From contig NZ_JAFEVZ010000001.1 in NCBI RefSeq assembly GCF_022802975.1, forward strand, positions 1 to 64,000: DNA of 64,000 nt. The letters are read 5' to 3'. Below the pieces are notes generated by a model. That model ran no database searches. It was not told the origin of the DNA and saw only the letters and a list, made by a program, of their open reading frames with translations. Positions 44,100 through 53,053 of this stretch are shown in pieces. Both the position numbers and the translations under genes were made by a program. Numbering within the stretch: position 1 is the first letter of the stretch; the number at the start of each line of letters is the position of its first letter. Source of the stretch: Flavobacterium pectinovorum (GTDB taxonomy: Bacteria > Bacteroidota > Bacteroidia > Flavobacteriales > Flavobacteriaceae).

Positions 44100-47000
44100 T
44101 TATCTTTTCAAAGAAAAATGCCCTCTAAACAAGGGTTTTGTATCATCAATTTTTAAGGTGTACCAATAATCAGAAGCAGGAAGCGGAGCTTTTTTGAAAG
44201 TGCCGTCCCAACTCAATTTGTTAATATTCAATTGTATGAGTAGTTTTCCGTAACGGTCAAAAATGGTAACTTGTGCTTTAGGATAATTCTCCATTCCGGT
44301 AATTTCCCATAAATCATTAAAGCCGTCATTATTAGGAGTGAAAAATGATGGGATAATAATAACAATGAAATCCTGAATAGTCTCATTACTATTACATTGA
44401 TTATTCTTGACTTTTACATAAGCAGTTTGTAAACCGCCCGGCACATCATAAAAAGTATTTGAATTCTGATAATTACTTCCATCAACAGAATACTCAAAAT
44501 AATCTTGTGGATTTGTAAGATTGATAACAACGGTTCTTTGTTTTATATCAATATTTTTAATAATTGGTTTTTTATATTCAATAACTGTTATGGTTTTTGT
44601 GCTTGTGCAGTTTTCAGGATCCGGGCTGGTTACTTCAACGGTATAGGTCCCTGTTGTTTTAGCTTCTATGGTTTGGGTCGTTTCTCCTGTTGACCATTTG
44701 TAGATCATTCCGCTTATTTTAGCATCTAAAATTACAGATTGGTTTTCGCATAAAATCGCTTGTTCATTAGTAACAACAGGAGGAGTATATACAATTATAT
44801 TTGCCGGGATACGATTTGGGTTGATGCAGCCACTATCCGAAGCCTCTGCATAATAAGTTGTATTTGCTGAAACGCTTGGTATGATAAAGTTGTTTCCGGT
44901 ATGGATACTTGTTCCGCCTGTTGAATTTGTAAACCAATTAATAACTCCAAAATTCGAGGTTGCCTGTAAAGTGACAGTGCCGGTTCCGCATCTGGAAACT
45001 GTTGAAGATACGGTTGGTGTTTCTGGAGTTTTGTTTACAGTAGCCACTACTTTTTTTCGGTTTATTTCGCAACCTGCGTCTGTGTAATAAGTTGTTGTGC
45101 TGCTTATTATTGGAGTTGTAAACGTATTTCCGGTTTCGAGTAAATTACCTCCCACTTGAGCATCATACCATTTGATTGTCCCGGCGTTTGAAGTGGCATT
45201 TAACGTAACAGTTCCTGAATCACAAATTGCATTAGGGGAAATAATAGTAGCTTCAGGAATCGTAATTTGGGTGCTGGCAGCAATTTCTAAAGGTAATTCT
45301 CCAGGCATTCCTCCGTATTCAATAATGTATCCTTTTGGTTGATAATCACCACTTGATCCTCCTGTATCTGATAGATCATTCCAAGCTCCGGGAATTCCAA
45401 TGCCCGGAGCTGTAATGTGTGCATAATCTTCGTCTCCGGCCTGATTTGGTTCGGTGTGGTTCCAAAGGGCAAAGTTCGGTGTGGTTCCATTGCTGTTTCC
45501 ATTCCAAAATATGGTTCCGGTTTCATTATTTGCCAGCCCTTCCGGGCCAGTAACCCATTTCCAGACATTTTCTGTTTCGGCATCGCTTCCGCCAATCCAG
45601 CCAGCGCCTGAGGCTTGCTCGCCTGTTAATTTTGCTTCATCTGCAGCCAAAATAGTAGCGAGATATCCCTGTAAGCCATAATAAGTACTGTTTTCTGCAG
45701 CGATTTTTGCCTCAGTCCATTTAATGCCAACGTTAGGGACAAACTGATAAAAATGTCCTGTTGAAGGTAAATAATTTGCCTGACCAATAGTGATAGAAAA
45801 AGTTTTGGTTCCGGAGGCAGTTGCAGAAGGGTTTGAAAAAACAATATTTTTAACTGCTTTAACAATATCTGTGTATAATATTTGAGTACCTGCTGTACTT
45901 GTGAGTGTCAGTTTTCCTGCAGCCAAATCCCAGTTTTCTGTGATAGTTGGATGTAAAGATGGGTCTAAAAGGCTTAATTTGTCAAATCCCGCAGCATATC
46001 CGGATGAAATTTGAATATAAACAGCCTGAGTTCCTGTTTCGTCGGGATCATGGGTTATAGAGAAATCGGTAACAATATAGATTTCGGTATTAGGGCAATA
46101 TAATTGATTTCCGGTAGCAGTTAATTTAGGTGCGGTACTATTAAGGGTGTTGCAATTATTTAAGTATGTAGCTGAAGCATCTTTATAAGCAGACCAGTTT
46201 GTATTTGAATAAGTGGCATTGTCAACCTGAATGCAGCTAAGAGCAGAATTTGATTTAAAGTCTAAAAAGGAAAACTTTGTGTTTTTTCCGTTTCTTAAAT
46301 TCAAATTGGTTAGTTGGTTGTTTTCACAGTGAAAATTAACCAGATTAATGTTTTTAGAAACATTTAAATCAATTAGCTGATTGTTTTGGCAGTTTAAAAC
46401 TACTAATCCAGTGTTTTTAGTAACATCTAAGTTGGTTATCTGATTATTGTGAATTGATAAATCATATAAAAGAATATTTTTAGAAACATCAATATTTGTT
46501 AAGCTGTTAAAGCCGCAAAATAATAGCTTTAGAGCTGTATTTTTAGAAACATCTAAACTGGTTAATTGATTGTTACTTATTATAAAATCATTTAGTAAAA
46601 GATTTTTCGAAATATCAATAGTTGATAATTGGTTAAAACTGCAGTCTAAACGAACAAGACCAGTGTTTTTAGTAACATCTAAATTGGTCAATAGATTGTT
46701 TTTGCTTTCCAATCCGGTTAAGAGCGTATTGGTCGTAATGTCAAGACTTGTTAATTGATTGTTTTCACAATTTAAAAATTCTAAAGCCGTATTTTTAGAA
46801 ACATCAATAGTTGATAATTTATTAAATCCAAAGTTAAAATTTTTGATTTTGATGTGTTTTGAAACGTCTATATTAGTTAGTTGATTCTTGTAACAGCTCA
46901 AAGTGGTTAATGATAAATTCTTAGAAATATCTAAATTAGTTAACTTATTTGCAGAAACATTTAAATTTGTTAAATAAGTGTTTTTAGTTACATCGATGTA

Positions 47001-47474
47001 TGAAATGTTATTTTCACGACAATCAAAAGTGGTTAATCCTGTATTTTTAGAAATATCAATACCATTAAGTTTATTGTAGTTTACATAAAGTGTATTCAGT
47101 TGTGTGTTATTTGAAAGATTAAGGTATGTTAAATCATTATATTCACAGCGTAAATCTTTTAGGTATATGTTGTTAGAAATGTTTAGATTGGTAAGGTTAT
47201 TTTTTTTACCGGGATCATTATAAAGTATCCCAACGTTTAATTGCTCTAATTTTATAAAGGCCTCAATTCCGGTTAAATCTGAGATGTTTTTTCCCGGAAT
47301 TTCCAAAGATTTAATATTCATGATATTAAGAGAAGAAACCCTTCCGTCAACAGGGCCGCTATCAATTCCTAAATCGATTAAGGCTTTTTCAAAATTTGAA
47401 TCAGGAATTGTAGTGTACTGAGCAGAACAAAGAAAGCCTGATAAAAATAAAAATAGCAAAAACGTTTTTTTCAT
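44100..47474 (-). CDS. Surface protein: leucine-rich repeats, C-type lectin, Ig-like units, type B T9SS sorting domain
   Basis: An 1124-residue secreted adhesin-like protein. Signal peptide 1-18 (ends CSAQ). Residues about 50-430 hold roughly 17 leucine-rich repeats of 21-22 residues (NLDISKNTGL-x-x-L-x-C-x-x-NQLT), Asn/Ser/Thr-rich. Residues about 580-735 look like a C-type lectin domain (WTEAKIAAENSTYYGLQGYLATI, GWIGGSDAETENVWKWVTGPEG, PGAWNDLSD, KGYIIEYGG). Then come three Ig-like units (about 745-1010), and the C-terminus is the gliding-motility-associated type B sorting domain (PSFFTPNNDGFNDLWEI, FDRYGKLL, LPASDYWYTLKI). Likely exported by type IX secretion and tethered to or released from the surface. 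Confidence 0.92.
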   Translation of the reverse strand: MKKTFLLFLFLSGFLCSAQYTTIPDSNFEKALIDLGIDSGPVDGRVSSLNIMNIKSLEIPGKNISDLTGIEAFIKLEQLNVGILYNDPGKKNNLTNLNISNNIYLKDLRCEYNDLTYLNLSNNTQLNTLYVNYNKLNGIDISKNTGLTTFDCRENNISYIDVTKNTYLTNLNVSANKLTNLDISKNLSLTTLSCYKNQLTNIDVSKHIKIKNFNFGFNKLSTIDVSKNTALEFLNCENNQLTSLDITTNTLLTGLESKNNLLTNLDVTKNTGLVRLDCSFNQLSTIDISKNLLLNDFIISNNQLTSLDVSKNTALKLLFCGFNSLTNIDVSKNILLYDLSIHNNQITNLDVTKNTGLVVLNCQNNQLIDLNVSKNINLVNFHCENNQLTNLNLRNGKNTKFSFLDFKSNSALSCIQVDNATYSNTNWSAYKDASATYLNNCNTLNSTAPKLTATGNQLYCPNTEIYIVTDFSITHDPDETGTQAVYIQISSGYAAGFDKLSLLDPSLHPTITENWDLAAGKLTLTSTAGTQILYTDIVKAVKNIVFSNPSATASGTKTFSITIGQANYLPSTGHFYQFVPNVGIKWTEAKIAAENSTYYGLQGYLATILAADEAKLTGEQASGAGWIGGSDAETENVWKWVTGPEGLANNETGTIFWNGNSNGTTPNFALWNHTEPNQAGDEDYAHITAPGIGIPGAWNDLSDTGGSSGDYQPKGYIIEYGGMPGELPLEIAASTQITIPEATIISPNAICDSGTVTLNATSNAGTIKWYDAQVGGNLLETGNTFTTPIISSTTTYYTDAGCEINRKKVVATVNKTPETPTVSSTVSRCGTGTVTLQATSNFGVINWFTNSTGGTSIHTGNNFIIPSVSANTTYYAEASDSGCINPNRIPANIIVYTPPVVTNEQAILCENQSVILDAKISGMIYKWSTGETTQTIEAKTTGTYTVEVTSPDPENCTSTKTITVIEYKKPIIKNIDIKQRTVVINLTNPQDYFEYSVDGSNYQNSNTFYDVPGGLQTAYVKVKNNQCNSNETIQDFIVIIIPSFFTPNNDGFNDLWEITGMENYPKAQVTIFDRYGKLLIQLNINKLSWDGTFKKAPLPASDYWYTLKIDDTKPLFRGHFSLKR

Positions 47475-47580
47475 AGCAAATTAATTTCGTAAACTCTTTT
47501 AGTAAAAGTAGTTAAGAGAATTGTGAAAAAAATGCTATGAATTAACTTTTTTGTTTAAAAAAGGGTAATTTTTATAGATG

Positions 47581-48117
47581 TCATAAATTCCAGTTGATTT
47601 TTTTAAATAAATCCCAAACTACAATTCCGGCACTAACCGCTATGTTTAAAGAATGTTTGGTGCCTAATTGCGGAATCTCAATACAGCCATCACAAATTGC
47701 TACAGCTTCCTGGGCAACTCCATGTACTTCATTTCCGAAGACTAAAGCATATTTCTGATTTTTTTCGACAGTAAAATCCTGGAGAAAAATGGCGCTTTCT
47801 ACTTGTTCGATAGCAAGAGTTAATACGTTTTCTTTTTTTAAGTTTTCAATAACTTCCAAAACGTTTTCATGATGCTCCCAGGCAACGGTTTCAGTAGCGC
47901 CAAGGGCTGTTTTGTGAATTTCTTTATTGGGAGGAGTGGCTGTAATGCCGCACAGGATTATTTTTTCAATTAAAAAAGCATCAGCAGTTCTAAATACGGA
48001 TCCTATGTTGTGTAAGCTCCGAATATCGTCCAGAACTAAAATCAGTGGTGTTTTGTCTGATTTTTTAAAATCATCAATTGATTTGCGTTCCAGTTCGCTA
48101 TTTTCAAGTTTTCTCAT
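47581..48117 (-). CDS. TrmH/SpoU family RNA 2'-O-methyltransferase
   Basis: A 178-residue SPOUT methyltransferase using S-adenosylmethionine. Motifs: LDDIRSLHNIGSVFRTADAF (motif 1), ALVFGNEVHGV (motif 2) and IEIPQLGTKHSLNIAVSAGIVVWDL (motif 3, knot). It lacks an N-terminal extension, so it is a short RNA methyltransferase; whether it acts on tRNA or rRNA cannot be read. It is on the minus strand, downstream of the DUF1573 gene, and a hairpin terminator lies between them. Confidence 0.92.
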   Translation of the reverse strand: MRKLENSELERKSIDDFKKSDKTPLILVLDDIRSLHNIGSVFRTADAFLIEKIILCGITATPPNKEIHKTALGATETVAWEHHENVLEVIENLKKENVLTLAIEQVESAIFLQDFTVEKNQKYALVFGNEVHGVAQEAVAICDGCIEIPQLGTKHSLNIAVSAGIVVWDLFKKINWNL

Positions 48118-48136
48118 TGTGTTGTATTCAGTTCAT

Positions 48137-48168
48137 AAAAAAAGCTTCCAAAGATAAGGAAGCTTTTT
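48137..48168 (-). terminator. Terminator of the DUF1573 gene
   Basis: AAAAAGCTTCC (48139-48149) with GGAAGCTTTTT (48158-48168), preceded by an A run that reads as T on the minus strand. Confidence 0.85.
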
Positions 48169-48196
48169 CGATTTATTTTTATATTGTTTTTTTAGA

Positions 48197-48634
48197 TTAG
48201 CTCTTTGCCGGATCTGGTAAAACAGTACCTTTAATCGTTAATGTTTTTGTTGGTTGTCCTTCAGCATTAGAAGTAACGGTTACCGTTTTTGTAAAAGCAC
48301 CAACTCTGTCAGTAGCATATTTTACGCCAATAACACCTTTGGCTCCTGGAGCAATTGGCTCTTTTGGCGTTGTTGGTACAGTACAGCCACAAGATCCCTG
48401 AGTGTTAGTGATAATTAATGGTTTTGTTCCGTTGTTTACAAAAACAAACTGACGATTACCATCAGCATTGTGAGCGATTGTTCCGTAATCAATTGTTTCG
48501 TTTTCAAAAACCATTCCGGCTCCCTGAACCTTAGCAACTTTGGCAGCTTTAGTTGTAGAAGATTTTTTGCTTTGAGCATTAGAAGCTGTAATTCCAACTA
48601 CAGCCAGCATAGCTAATAAAATTATTTTTTTCAT
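48197..48634 (-). CDS. DUF1573 family periplasmic protein
   Basis: A 145-residue exported protein with a signal peptide from the ATG at 48634 (MKKIILLAMLAVVGITASNAQ). The longer frame to 48667 adds a polar lead. The rest fits DUF1573, an Ig-like single-domain family (FENETIDYGTIAHNADGNRQFVFVNNGTKPLIITNTQGSCGCTVPTTPKEPIAPGAKGVIGVKY). The conserved SCGCT near its middle is family-typical. The role is unknown. A TAGATTTG -7-like box (48665-48672, minus) lies 30 bases before this start. Confidence 0.88.
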   Translation of the reverse strand: MKKIILLAMLAVVGITASNAQSKKSSTTKAAKVAKVQGAGMVFENETIDYGTIAHNADGNRQFVFVNNGTKPLIITNTQGSCGCTVPTTPKEPIAPGAKGVIGVKYATDRVGAFTKTVTVTSNAEGQPTKTLTIKGTVLPDPAKS

Positions 48635-48793
48635 CTTTATAAGGGTCTTTGTTTTAATGATGAACAAATCTATGTAAAATTCCTAAATGTCAGCTTAAAA
48701 TATTCTTAAAATATTTTAATTTTTGAAGCACTTCGATATACCGTTAAAATATTATAAATTCGCTGTCTTAATTTTCATTTAAAACATACTAAT

Positions 48794-51400
48794 TTGGCAG
48801 CGAAAGATAAAGTGGTAAAAGAAACACCCTTAATGAAACAGTACAACGAAATCAAAAGGAAATATCCTGATGCATGTCTGCTTTTCAGAGTTGGGGATTT
48901 TTATGAAACCTTTGGAGAAGATGCCATCAGAGCTTCTAAAATTCTGGGGATAACTTTAACAAAAAGAGGTGCAGGTTCTGAAACCGAGACCGCTTTGGCT
49001 GGTTTTCCGCATCATTCTGTCAATACCTATTTGCCAAAATTAGTTAAAGCCGGTCTTCGTGTGGCGATCTGCGATCAGCTCGAAGATCCAAAAATGACCA
49101 AAACGATTGTAAAACGTGGGGTTACGGAGCTTGTAACTCCGGGGGTTTCTTTAAATGATGAGGTTTTACAATCAAAAACAAATAACTTTTTAGCCTCAGT
49201 TTATTTTGCTAATAAAAGTATCGGAATTTCCTTTTTGGATGTTTCAACGGGAGAGTTTTTAACGGCTCAGGGAAATGCAGAATATATTGATAAATTATTG
49301 CAGAATTTCAATCCGAGTGAAGTTCTGGTGCCTAAGAATAGTAAAGGTAATTTTAAAGAGGCTTTTGGAGATGATTTTCATAGTTTTTATCTGGAAGACT
49401 GGATTTACAAAGAAGATTATGCTTTAGAAACTCTAACAAAACATTTTCAGACTGTTTCTCTAAAAGGTTTTGGCGTTGAAGAATTGAAGGAAGGAATTAT
49501 TGCTTCCGGAGCGATTTTGTATTATTTGTCCGAAACCCAGCATAATCGTGTGCAGCATATCACGACAATTCAGCGTATTGCAGAAGATGCTTACGTTTGG
49601 ATGGATCGTTTTACCATCAGAAACTTAGAATTATACCACAGTTATAATCCAAATGCTGTAACGCTTTTAGACGTGATTGACCGAACGCTTTCGCCAATGG
49701 GAGGTCGTTTGTTGAAACGCTGGCTGGCATTACCTTTAAAAGATGCTAATAAAATAAAAGGACGCCATGATGTGGTTTCATATTTGAAATCAAACCCTGA
49801 AATCCTTCATAATATTCAGTACCAAATCAAGCAGATTTCAGATTTAGAACGTTTGATTTCTAAAATCGCAGCCGGAAAAGTTTCGCCTCGTGAAATTGTT
49901 TATCTGAAAGAATCTCTGGATGCGATTATTCCAATAAAAACTTTGGCATTGCAAAGCCCGCAGGAAGCAGTCAAAATTATAGGAGATAGTCTGCATGCCT
50001 GTGATTTACTAAGGGAGAAAATAAAAATTACTTTAAATCAGGATGCTCCGGTTGCTATTGCAAAAGGAAATGCTATTGCAAAAGGAGTTAATGAAGAATT
50101 AGATGAGTTACGTGCTATTTCAACTTCAGGGAAAGAATTTTTAGAAGGAATTGAAAGAAGAGAGTCGGAGAGAACCGGGATTTCTTCTCTGAAAATTTCT
50201 TTTAATAATGTTTTTGGATATTATATCGAAGTTCGAAATACACATAAAGATAAAGTCCCGGAAGAATGGATTCGTAAACAGACTTTGGTAAATGCCGAAC
50301 GATATATTACCGAAGAATTAAAAGAATACGAAACCAAAATTTTAGGAGCCGAAGAAAAAATCTATAAAATTGAATCAGACCTTTTTGAGCAGTTAGTGGC
50401 CTGGATTGCTACTTATATCAAACCGGTTCAGATGAACGCAAGTTTGGTCGCGCAATTGGATTGTTTGTGTTCGTTTACACAATTGGCGGTCGAGAATCAA
50501 TATGTTTGTCCGGAAATTGATGAAACTTTTGAACTTGAAATCAAAAATGGAAGACATCCTGTTATCGAAAAACAATTACCTGTTGGTACTCCTTATATTG
50601 CAAATGATGTTTATTTAGACAGGGAAAGCCAGCAGATTATTATGATTACCGGGCCTAACATGTCGGGTAAATCGGCTATTTTGAGGCAAACGGCCTTAAT
50701 TGTATTGTTGGCTCAAATGGGAAGTTTTGTTCCGGCAGACAGTGTACGAATGGGAATCGTGGATAAAATCTTCACAAGAGTAGGGGCTTCAGATAATATT
50801 TCGATGGGAGAATCGACTTTTATGGTTGAGATGAATGAAACGGCTTCTATTTTGAATAATATTTCAGACAGAAGTTTGGTTTTGTTGGATGAAATCGGAA
50901 GAGGAACAAGTACGTACGACGGAATTTCGATTGCCTGGGCTATTGCCGAGTTTTTACATGAACATCCGGGCAGGGCAAAAACATTGTTTGCAACGCATTA
51001 TCATGAATTAAATGAAATGACTGAATCTCTGCCAAGAATTCAGAATTATAATGTAGCTGTAAAAGAATTAAAGGATACAGTTCTTTTTATTCGTAAACTG
51101 GTAAAAGGAGGAAGTGCGCATAGTTTTGGTATTCATGTCGCAAAAATGGCAGGGATGCCGCAGCTGGTTATTTCAAAGGCTCAAAAACTATTAAAGAAAC
51201 TGGAGAAAAACCATTCGAGCGATGCGCTTAACGGAATCAAATCTGCAAATGATGAAATACAGATGAGTTTCTTTAATTTGGATGATCCTTTGTTGGAAGA
51301 AATAAAAGAAGAAATCCTGGGTCTTGATATAAATGCGATTACTCCGGTTGAAGCATTAATGAAACTCAATGAGATTAAAAGGATGTTGATTAAAAAATAA
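48794..51400 (+). CDS. mutS: DNA mismatch repair protein MutS (TTG start)
   Basis: Mismatch-recognition ATPase of 868 residues. The lesion-binding Phe-x-Glu-containing segment is [16 protein letters not shown] (about 28-43); the ATPase has Walker [22 protein letters not shown]-like [32 protein letters not shown] and [10 protein letters not shown]. The frame opens with TTG (48794; [15 protein letters not shown]), matching known MutS N-termini; the first in-frame ATG is at 48833 and would drop 13 conserved residues. No strong promoter box was found in the AT-rich upstream region. Confidence 0.96.
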   Translation: MAAKDKVVKETPLMKQYNEIKRKYPDACLLFRVGDFYETFGEDAIRASKILGITLTKRGAGSETETALAGFPHHSVNTYLPKLVKAGLRVAICDQLEDPKMTKTIVKRGVTELVTPGVSLNDEVLQSKTNNFLASVYFANKSIGISFLDVSTGEFLTAQGNAEYIDKLLQNFNPSEVLVPKNSKGNFKEAFGDDFHSFYLEDWIYKEDYALETLTKHFQTVSLKGFGVEELKEGIIASGAILYYLSETQHNRVQHITTIQRIAEDAYVWMDRFTIRNLELYHSYNPNAVTLLDVIDRTLSPMGGRLLKRWLALPLKDANKIKGRHDVVSYLKSNPEILHNIQYQIKQISDLERLISKIAAGKVSPREIVYLKESLDAIIPIKTLALQSPQEAVKIIGDSLHACDLLREKIKITLNQDAPVAIAKGNAIAKGVNEELDELRAISTSGKEFLEGIERRESERTGISSLKISFNNVFGYYIEVRNTHKDKVPEEWIRKQTLVNAERYITEELKEYETKILGAEEKIYKIESDLFEQLVAWIATYIKPVQMNASLVAQLDCLCSFTQLAVENQYVCPEIDETFELEIKNGRHPVIEKQLPVGTPYIANDVYLDRESQQIIMITGPNMSGKSAILRQTALIVLLAQMGSFVPADSVRMGIVDKIFTRVGASDNISMGESTFMVEMNETASILNNISDRSLVLLDEIGRGTSTYDGISIAWAIAEFLHEHPGRAKTLFATHYHELNEMTESLPRIQNYNVAVKELKDTVLFIRKLVKGGSAHSFGIHVAKMAGMPQLVISKAQKLLKKLEKNHSSDALNGIKSANDEIQMSFFNLDDPLLEEIKEEILGLDINAITPVEALMKLNEIKRMLIKK

Positions 51401-51468
51401 ATTTTCAGATTTAAAGTTTAGGTTATCAGAAAGTTATAAAATAAGTGTGTTTTTTTTTCAAAAAAGGC

Positions 51469-51498
51469 TTGTTTAATTGAATAAATGTCCTAAATTTG
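51469..51498 (+). promoter_or_regulatory. Promoter of the tRNA-Gly/tRNA-Leu pair
   Basis: TTG (51469-51471), 19 bases, TAAATTTG (51491-51498): a full match to the Bacteroidetes promoter, about 54 bases before the tRNA-Gly. Confidence 0.75.
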
Positions 51499-51551
51499 CA
51501 CTCGCAATACAGAACAAGTTAAGTGTTGCAGTTCTTATTAAAATTTGAAAC

Positions 51552-51624
51552 GCGAAAATAGCTCAGTTGGTAGAGCGCGACCTTGCCAAGGTCGAGGTCG
51601 CGGGTTCGAGCCCCGTTTTTCGCT
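51552..51624 (+). tRNA. tRNA-Gly (anticodon GCC)
   Basis: A 73-base cloverleaf: acceptor GCGAAAA / TTTTCGC (with U discriminator), D arm AGCTCAGTTGGTAGAGC, anticodon stem CGACC / GGTCG with loop TTGCCAA (anticodon GCC at 51585-51587), and TpsiC GGGTTCGAGCCCC. No encoded CCA. Confidence 0.97.
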
Positions 51625-51705
51625 CAAAACCAAAACGCTTGGATGGTGTTTCATTTAATTGATTTTTTTAAAAAATTATTTAAAAAAAATACTAAAAGAT
51701 ATAAT

Positions 51706-51791
51706 GCTCGGATGGTGAAATTGGTAGACACGCTGGACTTAAAATCCAGTGAACAGCAATGTTCGTGCGGGTTCAAGTCCCGCTCTGAGTA
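51706..51791 (+). tRNA. tRNA-Leu (anticodon TAA)
   Basis: An 86-base long-variable-arm cloverleaf: acceptor GCTCGGA / TCTGAGT with wobble pairs, a D arm with TTGGTAGACA, anticodon stem CTGGA / TCCAG with loop CTTAAAA (anticodon TAA at 51740-51742), variable arm TGAACAGCAATGTTCGT and TpsiC GGGTTCAAGTCCC. The discriminator is A, as in tRNA-Leu. It is read from the same promoter as tRNA-Gly. Confidence 0.95.
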
Positions 51792-51793
51792 CT

Positions 51794-51823
51794 AAAGCCT
51801 CTTCTTTTGAAGAGGCTTTTTTT
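51794..51823 (+). terminator. Terminator of the tRNA operon
   Basis: AAAGCCTCTTC (51794-51804), loop TTTT, GAAGAGGCTTT (51809-51819), then T run to 51823. Confidence 0.9.
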
Positions 51824-51901
51824 ATGGTGTAAATTCATGGTTGTGGTAAGTAAATTTGCGAAGTAAATTTATTTTTCAACAATCAATAATCAACAATCAA
51901 C

Positions 51902-52273
51902 ATGGGGGCTTTTGTAATTAGCAGGCGATTTAATGATGAATATAAGTTTGTATTTACTTCCAGAAAAGGGAAAGTGATATTTACAAGTTTGAGTTATGAG
52001 TTAAAGTTTGAGTGTGAAGAGGATATTGAGAAATTTAAAGTAAATATTGAGCGGGCTAATTTTTTAAAATTTAAGGGCTCTGGAGGGAAGTATTTTTTTA
52101 AATTGATGTTGGGTGAGACTCACTTTGCAACGAGTCGTAAATATACTACAGAGTTGCTTTTGCAGAAAGGGATAAAGGAAATTGTATTGTATGCGTCGAG
52201 AGCGGAGATTTTGGATTTCTCGTCAAATGATTTGATTTTTGAAGAAGAGGAGGTTGAAGGGGTTGAGGAATAA
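51902..52273 (+). CDS. YegP/DUF1508 family protein
   Basis: A 123-residue protein with two copies of the DUF1508 module: MGAFVISRRFNDEYKFVFTSRKGKVIFTS with YELKFECEEDIEKFKVN, and FKGSGGKYFFKLMLGETHFATSRKYTTELLLQKGIKEI. The C-terminus (SSNDLIFEEEEVEGVEE) is strongly acidic. Function unknown; the family is small and widespread. It has an ATG immediately after a CAATCAAC-type repeat-rich leader. Confidence 0.87.
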   Translation: MGAFVISRRFNDEYKFVFTSRKGKVIFTSLSYELKFECEEDIEKFKVNIERANFLKFKGSGGKYFFKLMLGETHFATSRKYTTELLLQKGIKEIVLYASRAEILDFSSNDLIFEEEEVEGVEE

Positions 52274-52433
52274 AAGAAAATGGAATTTTGATATTGAAAA
52301 TTCCAAACTCAAGGCTTGATTGTTTTTTAGTTTTTGTTAAGTTTAAAAAAAATCCCAAATTTCAAAAAGATACAGAGTCTTTTTTGAGATTGGGATTTTT
52401 TTTGAGATTGGGATTTAAGCTTAAATTTTAAGC
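52274..52433. other. Spacer with several TTGGGATTTTT-type repeats
   Basis: Contains GGAATTTTGATATTGAAAATTCC (about 52281-52303), a near palindrome, and a stem between AATCCCAA (about 52350) and TTGGGATTTTTTTT (about 52390), with a second TTGGGATTTAAG copy. It probably serves as the YegP terminator; no coding sequence is seen. Confidence 0.5.
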
Positions 52434-52463
52434 ATAAAAAAAAACCATCTTATGGATGGTTTT
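52434..52463 (-). terminator. Terminator of the small lipoprotein gene
   Basis: AAAACCATC (52441-52449) pairs with GATGGTTTT (52455-52463), with ten A at 52434-52444 (T run on the minus strand). Confidence 0.85.
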
Positions 52464-52487
52464 AAAATCTTTAGAACTGGGTTCTAA

Positions 52488-52700
52488 TTATTTTTTTACT
52501 TCTTCTACTTTAGCAGCAGCAGAATCAACAGTTGCAGCAGCAGAATCAACTACAGCAGCAGCAGAATCAACTACAGCAGCAGCAGAATCAACAGTAACAG
52601 CAGTAGAATCTACAGCAGTTTCAGCTGCAGCGTCAGCTTTTTTACAAGATACAACAGTTAAAACAGCAACAACAGCTAAACTTAAAAATACTTTTTTCAT
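52488..52700 (-). CDS. Small lipoprotein with VDSAAA heptad repeats
   Basis: A 70-residue protein with a lipobox (MKKVFLSLAVVAVLTVVSC, lipid Cys at 19) and a mature part made of about six imperfect seven-residue units, VDSAAAV or VDSTAVT, ending KVEEVKK. The matching 21-base units (AGCAGCAGAATCAAC type) are visible on the plus strand at 52515-52605. The heptad pattern and alanine content fit a short coiled-coil rod like Lpp, possibly tethering outer membrane to wall. I know no name for it. A TATCTTTG -7 box (52738-52745, minus) lies 37 bases upstream. Confidence 0.8.
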   Translation of the reverse strand: MKKVFLSLAVVAVLTVVSCKKADAAAETAVDSTAVTVDSAAAVVDSAAAVVDSAAATVDSAAAKVEEVKK

Positions 52701-53053
52701 CTTACTTTATTATAAAAGGTTAATTATTAATTCGAGGCAAAGATATAAATTTTTTAATATGTAAAATATTTTTTTATTTTTTTTTTAAAATATTTTCCTT
52801 TGTTACTCGATGTTGTTATTTATCAATTAATGTGCCAAAACTAACAGAACGTGTCGTATTGTTGTATTTTTTGAAAATTTTATCTTTTGTTGAATATTCA
52901 AAAAACATTTGGCGATTTTGATTTGGTTAGTTGTGATTTGTTTTGTTTTTTATTGATTATTCTGTATCGAATAAGCTGAGAGGTAGGGTTGTTTTAGTTC
53001 TTTTGTAAAAAATGAATCTTTGAAACTGAGATTTATAGATCTGATTATTTTTG
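52701..53053. other. Gene-free AT-rich spacer between the small lipoprotein and waaA genes (353 bases)
   Basis: Only one feature stands out: a TATCTTTG -7 box (52738-52745, minus) for the lipoprotein gene. The rest is T-rich and has no long palindrome, and no open frame with a plausible start. Confidence 0.6.

Noticed and set aside
45287..45865. Overlapping frames on both strands in the lectin region
   Set aside because: They are other-frame shadows of the large T9SS protein gene, which has clear domains in its own frame.
51583..51795. Open frame of 70 codons across the two tRNAs
   Set aside because: It is a read-through of tRNA-Gly and tRNA-Leu sequence; both fold as clear tRNAs with their own promoter and terminator.
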